Under the pieces are notes generated by a model, which had not been told where the DNA came from, did not search any database, and saw only the letters and a program-made list of their open reading frames with translations. From NCBI GenBank assembly GCA_945884695.1, contig CAMCYO010000005.1, positions 1 to 64,000 on the forward strand: 64,000 nucleotides of DNA, read 5' to 3'. The DNA comes from Streptomyces griseus (GTDB lineage Bacteria > Actinomycetota > Actinomycetes > Nanopelagicales > Nanopelagicaceae). Made by a program: the position numbers and the translations under genes. Positions 59,709-64,000 of this stretch are shown piece after piece. How positions within the stretch are numbered: position 1 is the first letter of the stretch; the number at the start of each line of letters is the position of its first letter.

Positions 59709-60752
59709 CTACTTATCTTCACTCGGGATTTTGAAAAAGAAAATTAGCAAAGTGAGCCAGATAACTGCACTTGCGCTTATAAGTAGCGTGCCAAATGAAT
59801 CTGGCCAGGCATATATAGCTAAGGCGATTGCGCCAAAAAATGCTGCCATCAACCAGAGCAAAATAGCTGCTTGTTTACGAGATGCACCTTTGCGAATCAG
59901 CCGATGTGAAAGGTGATCACGCCCTCCCTCAAAAGGAGAAATACCTCGGTAAATGCGAGAACAAACAGCAATCGTTGTATCAAGAATAGGAACAGCCATA
60001 AGTAGTGCTGGGACAGCGAGTGATTTACTCACTGGAGTAATCCCTGGGTTTAAACGAATCGTAAGTACAGAAACAATGATGCCTAGAAATAGAGCTCCGG
60101 CATCCCCCATATAGATCTTGGCTGGGGTTCGGTTCCAGATAAGAAAGCCCGCTGTCGCACCTGCTGTCACGATGGCCAGGGCGCTGACCAGTATTTGTTG
60201 GCGGTCATAGGCAATAAAGAAGAGGAAGAAAGTAATTACTGCAACGGTACCTGCTGCGCCACCATCGAGATTATCGAAGAAGTTAATGGAGTTACACACA
60301 CCAACAATCCAAAAAATTGTAATTGCGCTATCGAAAAAGCGATTACCAAGTGCGTTGCCCATGGTCTGCGTTGAAATTAAAATACCTGCCACTAGAACTG
60401 CAGTAATAGTCTGCATTGCAAGCCGAGGCCAAGGTCGAAGCCCTCGTAGGTCATCAATCAAGCCCATAACTGCAATCGCAACTGCCGGCAATAAAACCGA
60501 TGAGGCAAGTCCGACTGACTTCCACGTGAAATCTGAATAGAGCAAAGCACCATAGGAGGCAAGAACTATTCCGATAGCAATTGCAACGCCACCCAAATAA
60601 GGAATTGGTTCTTTCTGACTTTTGCGCTCGAGTGTTGGATTATCAAATGCGCCAATTCGAATTGCGAGCTTGCGCATTACTGGAGTGAGCACTCCCACCA
60701 CGACAAAGGTTAAAGCTCCAAGTAGGAAAAATTGAAAGATTGAATACTCCAT
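59709..60752 (-). CDS. WecA/TagO-type undecaprenyl-phosphate sugar-1-phosphate transferase
   Basis: A 347-residue membrane enzyme of the MraY/WecA family with about 10-11 helices. Active-site loops are visible: Asp-Asn-Pro near residue 37, the Phe-Phe-Asp-Asn-Leu-Asp-Gly segment near 160, Met-Gly-Asp-Ala-Gly-Ala near 215, and Gly-Arg-Asp-His-Leu-Ser-His-Arg near 275. It attaches a sugar-1-phosphate, usually GlcNAc, to undecaprenyl phosphate and starts teichoic-acid, arabinogalactan or polysaccharide chains. It is not MraY itself. Confidence 0.9.
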   Translation of the reverse strand: MEYSIFQFFLLGALTFVVVGVLTPVMRKLAIRIGAFDNPTLERKSQKEPIPYLGGVAIAIGIVLASYGALLYSDFTWKSVGLASSVLLPAVAIAVMGLIDDLRGLRPWPRLAMQTITAVLVAGILISTQTMGNALGNRFFDSAITIFWIVGVCNSINFFDNLDGGAAGTVAVITFFLFFIAYDRQQILVSALAIVTAGATAGFLIWNRTPAKIYMGDAGALFLGIIVSVLTIRLNPGITPVSKSLAVPALLMAVPILDTTIAVCSRIYRGISPFEGGRDHLSHRLIRKGASRKQAAILLWLMAAFFGAIALAIYAWPDSFGTLLISASAVIWLTLLIFFFKIPSEDK

Positions 60753-60777
60753 AAATAACTTCTCTATGTAATCTTTC

Positions 60778-60990
60778 TTAGTCGGCCAAGTTTTGATTAT
60801 TTTTCAAAAGTTCACGAACTTCGGACTCTCGATATCTTCGGTGCCCTGGTCGCTTAGTTCCACCGAGTGTGCGAATGGATGTTAACTTTCCAGCAACGGC
60901 CCACCGTGTAACAGTCTTTGGATCAACATGAAATAGCGCTGCAACTTCTGCGGGGGTGAGCAGGACTTCTGATTCATGTCCTTGTGCCAT
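60778..60990 (-). CDS. bldC: BldC-type MerR-like DNA-binding protein
   Basis: A 70-residue winged-helix protein. Leu-Leu-Thr-Pro-Ala-Glu-Val-Ala-Ala-Leu-Phe-His-Val-Asp-Pro-Lys-Thr-Val-Thr-Arg-Trp (first ~29 residues) and Ala-Gly-Lys-Leu-Thr-Ser-Ile-Arg-Thr-Leu-Gly-Gly match BldC, the Streptomyces regulator that delays development. Between Leu-Gly-Gly and His-Arg-Arg-Tyr-Arg it carries five extra residues, Thr-Lys-Arg-Pro-Gly, in the wing. bldC near DUF3073, purM and purF is the known Streptomyces order. wecA is downstream after 26 bases. Confidence 0.93.
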   Translation of the reverse strand: MAQGHESEVLLTPAEVAALFHVDPKTVTRWAVAGKLTSIRTLGGTKRPGHRRYRESEVRELLKNNQNLAD

Positions 60991-61115
60991 TGCTCCCCCA
61001 ATATGTCTTGCTGGTTCTGCCGACTATGTGGATATGTCCGTTTCGTGCCGTTATGGGCGCAAGTATCGCCTGTCGTTAGTCAAAGTTGCAAGGGGCAATA
61101 AATCCAGATCTGCAA

Positions 61116-61931
61116 TTACATTGCTTGTTCGAAAGCTGCAACCCTGCGCCATCTCGTTACTAAACGCTCGTAACCCCGCCCTGCCATCGCTCCATCTCCT
61201 GCTGCTAAGCCAGCGATAGAACCTAAAACATCTTCAATTGATGTATCGGCCTCTAAGCCCTCTTCTCCCAGTTGTGTCAATGATTTTTCAAGATAGCCAG
61301 CGAGTCCGCCATAATCGAGTTCGACGTAAGACTGTGCGTGGAACATTGCAAGCCAATCACCTAAATCTTCAATCTCTTCTTCGACAGGGCCTGCGCCAAA
61401 TGCCGTACGAACTGCCAAATGTGTATTTTCGCAGCGAGTTTTTGCTTTTGCAATTGTTGTTTGCATAATTGTGAATGCTCCTTGCTCGTCACGACCGCGA
61501 ACTCTTTCCTCTGGTGTAAAAAGTGAGAACCAACGGGGAGGAATTATCCATGTTTGCGTCAAGATATGTGGAACTTTCGTATCAACATACTCTGCGCCGG
61601 ATTCAATGACTTCTTCTAAGGATTCGGGTAAGAAAAAAGAAATGACAGGCGCAGGTAGAGAATTCTTAAAATCTTCAAGGGCCGCCCAACAGCGAGTCGC
61701 AGTTGACCACGGTGAAATATATTTTTCTCCATCTATTTCTAGAACGTGTGCACCATCGAGTGCGAGCGCTGGTGATTGCGGAGAAATTACTCGAGTAAGT
61801 GCACGCCTTTGCTCATCACTTCTACTTTGCACAGATGAATCAAGTTGTGCCCATCGCAATCGATCGGCAGGTTCAAATGCTGAAAGAGGTTCGAAGATTC
61901 GAAGTGCTGCAACATACGGAGTAGGACGCAT
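61116..61931 (-). CDS. Conserved actinobacterial protein of unknown function
   Basis: A 271-residue soluble protein with no signal peptide or transmembrane helix. It starts Met-Arg-Pro-Thr-Pro-Tyr-Val-Ala-Ala-Leu-Arg-Ile-Phe-Glu-Pro-Leu, and has an aromatic-rich middle (Pro-Arg-Trp-Phe-Ser-Leu-Phe). The position between bldC and DUF3073-purM matches a conserved hypothetical in Streptomyces, but I do not recognise a functional family. It starts 5 bases after the DUF3073 stop, so the two are coupled. Confidence 0.75.
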   Translation of the reverse strand: MRPTPYVAALRIFEPLSAFEPADRLRWAQLDSSVQSRSDEQRRALTRVISPQSPALALDGAHVLEIDGEKYISPWSTATRCWAALEDFKNSLPAPVISFFLPESLEEVIESGAEYVDTKVPHILTQTWIIPPRWFSLFTPEERVRGRDEQGAFTIMQTTIAKAKTRCENTHLAVRTAFGAGPVEEEIEDLGDWLAMFHAQSYVELDYGGLAGYLEKSLTQLGEEGLEADTSIEDVLGSIAGLAAGDGAMAGRGYERLVTRWRRVAAFEQAM

Positions 61932-61936
61932 GAAAA

Positions 61937-62113
61937 TTATGCGCGAGGAATGTAATTGCCCTCTGCAAATGGATCGTCGTCTTCGCGATCTTGCACTGGC
62001 TCTGGTTCTCCGTGAAGTTCTTTTGCTAAGCGATCAAGGTCCATTTCTTGCGTGGAGTACTTCAAATCGCGGGCAACTTTAGTTTGCTTAGCTTTTGACC
62101 GGCCGCGCCCCAT
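61937..62113 (-). CDS. DUF3073 small protein
   Basis: A 58-residue actinobacterial protein. Its N-terminus Met-Gly-Arg-Gly-Arg-Ser-Lys-Ala-Lys-Gln-Thr-Lys-Val-Ala-Arg, followed by Leu-Lys-Tyr-Ser and the acidic C-terminal half, is diagnostic of DUF3073. Very basic then very acidic, so probably a small RNA- or ribosome-binding factor; function unknown. Placed 39 bases downstream of purM on the same strand. Confidence 0.92.
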   Translation of the reverse strand: MGRGRSKAKQTKVARDLKYSTQEMDLDRLAKELHGEPEPVQDREDDDPFAEGNYIPRA

Positions 62114-62152
62114 AGCGTGACCTCCTTACCTATGTTCAATCAGGGAGGTAGG

Positions 62153-63208
62153 TTATCGCGGAAGGTAGGCACCTTCCAACGTGACGCTCACAGGCGCACT
62201 TCCTGAGAATATTTCGCCACAAATCCACGCTTTCATACCTCGAGCTGCCAATGACTTAACCGCCAAGTCGGCGCTCTCTGGCGCAACCACAGCGACCATG
62301 CCCACCCCACAATTCCACGTTCTCTCAAAGTCACTCTGTGGAACATCGCCAATCTTTGCTAAGAGTTGTGTGGCAACCGGCAACGACCACGTAGTGCGAT
62401 CAAAGATTGCGTGGAGTCCATTGGGAATAACTCGGGCAGTGTTTTGCGCTAACCCACCGCCGGTTACGTGAGCAAATGTGCGAAGTGAATTGCCCAACCC
62501 TGCAATAAGCGCCAAACAATCCCGCGTATAAATTTCTGTAGGAGTAAGCAACTCTTCGCCTAGAGTCTTTCCCAATTCTGCATATGTTTGGTTCACATTC
62601 AATTTTTTCTCTTTGAGAATGTGACGAATCAGAGAATATCCATTTGCATGAAACCCGCTTGCTGGCATTGCAATCAAAATATCTCCTGCACGGACTTTTT
62701 CAGCGCTTAATAAATTAGGCGCATCCACTACTCCTGTTGCAGCTCCTGCAATATCAAATTCGCCATCTGCTAATAAACCTGGGTGTTCGGCAGTTTCTCC
62801 ACCAATCAACGCGGTATTCGCTTTGGCACAACCTGATGCAATTCCTTTAACAATATCTGCAATGCGCTCTGGTATGACTTTGCCAACCGCAATGTAATCA
62901 GTCATAAATAAAGGTTCTGCGCCACACACGACGAGATCATCTACAACCATTGCAACTAAATCCTCACCGATGGTGTCATAAATTCCCATGGCGCGCGCAA
63001 TCTCGGTCTTTGTGCCAACGCCATCAGTTGATGTTGCCAATAATGGTTGGGAGAATTTCTTGAGTGCGCTTGCATCGAAAAGTCCTGCAAAACCTCCGAT
63101 GCCGCCAATCACTTCTGGCCGGGTTGCTTTTGCAATCGATGCTTTCATTAATTGAACTGCTAAATCTCCTGCATCAATATCAACACCTGCATCACGATAG
63201 GTGGCCAT
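62153..63208 (-). CDS. purM: Phosphoribosylformylglycinamidine cyclo-ligase
   Basis: A 351-residue AIR synthetase, the fifth step of purine synthesis, which closes FGAM to AIR with ATP. Family blocks: Gly-Gly-Phe-Ala-Gly-Leu-Phe near residue 41, Ser-Thr-Asp-Gly-Val-Gly-Thr-Lys near 63, Gly-Gly-Glu-Thr-Ala-Glu-His-Pro near 137, and His-Val-Thr-Gly-Gly-Gly-Leu near 245. Its start overlaps the purF stop by one base, giving the purF-purM operon. Confidence 0.97.
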   Translation of the reverse strand: MATYRDAGVDIDAGDLAVQLMKASIAKATRPEVIGGIGGFAGLFDASALKKFSQPLLATSTDGVGTKTEIARAMGIYDTIGEDLVAMVVDDLVVCGAEPLFMTDYIAVGKVIPERIADIVKGIASGCAKANTALIGGETAEHPGLLADGEFDIAGAATGVVDAPNLLSAEKVRAGDILIAMPASGFHANGYSLIRHILKEKKLNVNQTYAELGKTLGEELLTPTEIYTRDCLALIAGLGNSLRTFAHVTGGGLAQNTARVIPNGLHAIFDRTTWSLPVATQLLAKIGDVPQSDFERTWNCGVGMVAVVAPESADLAVKSLAARGMKAWICGEIFSGSAPVSVTLEGAYLPR

Positions 63209-64000
63209 TAGAAACTCTCGTGAACTGGTGTAATTTCTAAACGCATCTTGCCTTCAGACATATCCGCAGGAATCGCAATCGGATAAGTACCTGTAAAACA
63301 GGCTTGGCATAAGTTAGATTCAGCAATATGTGTAGCTTCTATCAAGCCTTCGAGTGAGACATAACCTAATGAATCAGCGCCAATTGATCTGCGAATTTCC
63401 TCTACACCCAAACCGCTTGCTATCAGCTCAGCGCGGGAAGCAAAATCAATACCGTAAAAACATGGCCATTTCACTGGCGGGCTGGAAATGCGCACATGAA
63501 TTTCAGTTGCTCCAGCCTCGCGCAACATGCGGACAATTGCGCGTTGAGTATTGCCGCGAACGATTGAATCATCGACAACAATAATTCTCTTGCCTTCGAT
63601 AATTTCGCGCAGTGGGTTGAGTTTTAAACGAATACCCAACTGGCGAATCGTTTGGCTTGGTTGAATAAATGTACGACCCACATATGAATTCTTGACAAAA
63701 CCAGAACCGTAGGGAATCCCAGAACTCTTTGCATAGCCAATAGCAGCCGGTGTCCCTGATTCTGGAACGGGAATAACAAGATCTGCTTCGACTGGATGTT
63801 CCTGTGCCAAACGCTCACCAACTGCTACGCGGGTTGCATGGATACCACGGCCAGCAATTGTTGTATCTGGCCGTGCTAAATAGACATATTCAAAGAGACA
63901 ACCTTTTGGTTCGGGTTGTGCCCAGTGTTGTGCACGCAGTCCATCTTCATCAATGGCAATAAATTCACCTGGCTCAACTTCTCTCACAAATGATGCACCG
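63208..64000 (-). CDS. purF: Amidophosphoribosyltransferase, C-terminal part (cut by window edge)
   Basis: The frame is open to the right edge, so only the C-terminal ~264 residues are seen. The PRPP-binding loop Val-Val-Asp-Asp-Ser-Ile-Val-Arg-Gly-Asn-Thr is near the middle, and the Fe-S-type Cys residues include Gly-Cys-Leu-Phe-Glu-Tyr and the C-terminal Asn-Leu-Cys-Gln-Ala-Cys-Phe. PurF transfers the glutamine amide to PRPP, the committed step of purine synthesis. It overlaps purM. Confidence 0.95.
   Translation of the reverse strand, partial: GASFVREVEPGEFIAIDEDGLRAQHWAQPEPKGCLFEYVYLARPDTTIAGRGIHATRVAVGERLAQEHPVEADLVIPVPESGTPAAIGYAKSSGIPYGSGFVKNSYVGRTFIQPSQTIRQLGIRLKLNPLREIIEGKRIIVVDDSIVRGNTQRAIVRMLREAGATEIHVRISSPPVKWPCFYGIDFASRAELIASGLGVEEIRRSIGADSLGYVSLEGLIEATHIAESNLCQACFTGTYPIAIPADMSEGKMRLEITPVHESF

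Overview
This looks like a stretch of chromosome from a small-genome, low-to-mid-GC actinobacterium. By eye the base composition is in the mid-40s % GC; I did not compute it. The evidence is a set of genes that are actinobacterial hallmarks: two mycothiol genes (mshA and an mshD-like gene), a BldC-type regulator, GlnR, CarD, a MurT/GatD pair, and families DUF3027, DUF3263, DUF3073, DUF2530, DUF4395 and DUF5302. Very short intergenic gaps, many stop/start overlaps and the low GC together suggest a streamlined freshwater lineage such as Nanopelagicales (the acI group). That placement is inference. There is no 16S gene in the window, and I saw no phage, insertion sequence or CRISPR array.

Layout. 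1-9.5 kb: a secreted protein, a membrane diguanylate cyclase, photolyase, citrate synthase, pdxH, serC and two MFS transporters. 9.5-21 kb: cold-shock protein, DUF3027, groEL with a CIRCE operator, a PLP decarboxylase, a UbiA prenyltransferase, an SDR-DUF2867 protein, type II NADH dehydrogenase, MurT/GatD (peptidoglycan amidation) and a beta-carbonic anhydrase. 21-38 kb: phosphate and polyphosphate genes (ppx, Nudix/SixA, ppk, a RegX3-like regulator, its kinase, phoU), surrounding a carD-ispF-cysS-rlmB block, then gpmA, YbjN, mshA, nitrobindin, ygfZ and Fur. 38-42 kb: glnR, a half-size mshD, an aminotransferase and an aldose epimerase. 42-58 kb: the accessory cell-surface region, with nucleotide-sugar enzymes, an O-antigen-ligase-like protein, two large exported proteins, a sigma factor fused to a membrane anchor and an exported domain, a small cassette lying between two nearly identical tRNA-Lys genes, an acyltransferase and a glycosyltransferase. 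58-64 kb: a SIMPL protein, three tRNAs, a WecA/TagO-like enzyme, BldC, DUF3073, purM and the 3' part of purF.

How the genes fit together. UDP-sugar enzymes (42.2-44.4 kb), WecA/TagO (59.7 kb), the Wzy-like ligase, the acyltransferase and the GT4 glycosyltransferase could jointly make a surface polysaccharide. The sigma-ectodomain fusion sits between two exported proteins on the same strand and could couple envelope state to their expression. ppx, ppk and the Pho-type two-component system point to phosphate storage and sensing. MshA and the shortened MshD-like protein point to mycothiol.

Most unusual features: (1) the ECF-like sigma factor with its own transmembrane helix and exported domain beside surface-protein genes; (2) a 2.48-kb cassette bounded by an 80-bp direct repeat made of two tRNA-Lys genes; (3) an mshD reduced to one GNAT domain; (4) a Pho-type histidine kinase with no membrane segment; (5) several microproteins translationally coupled to known genes.
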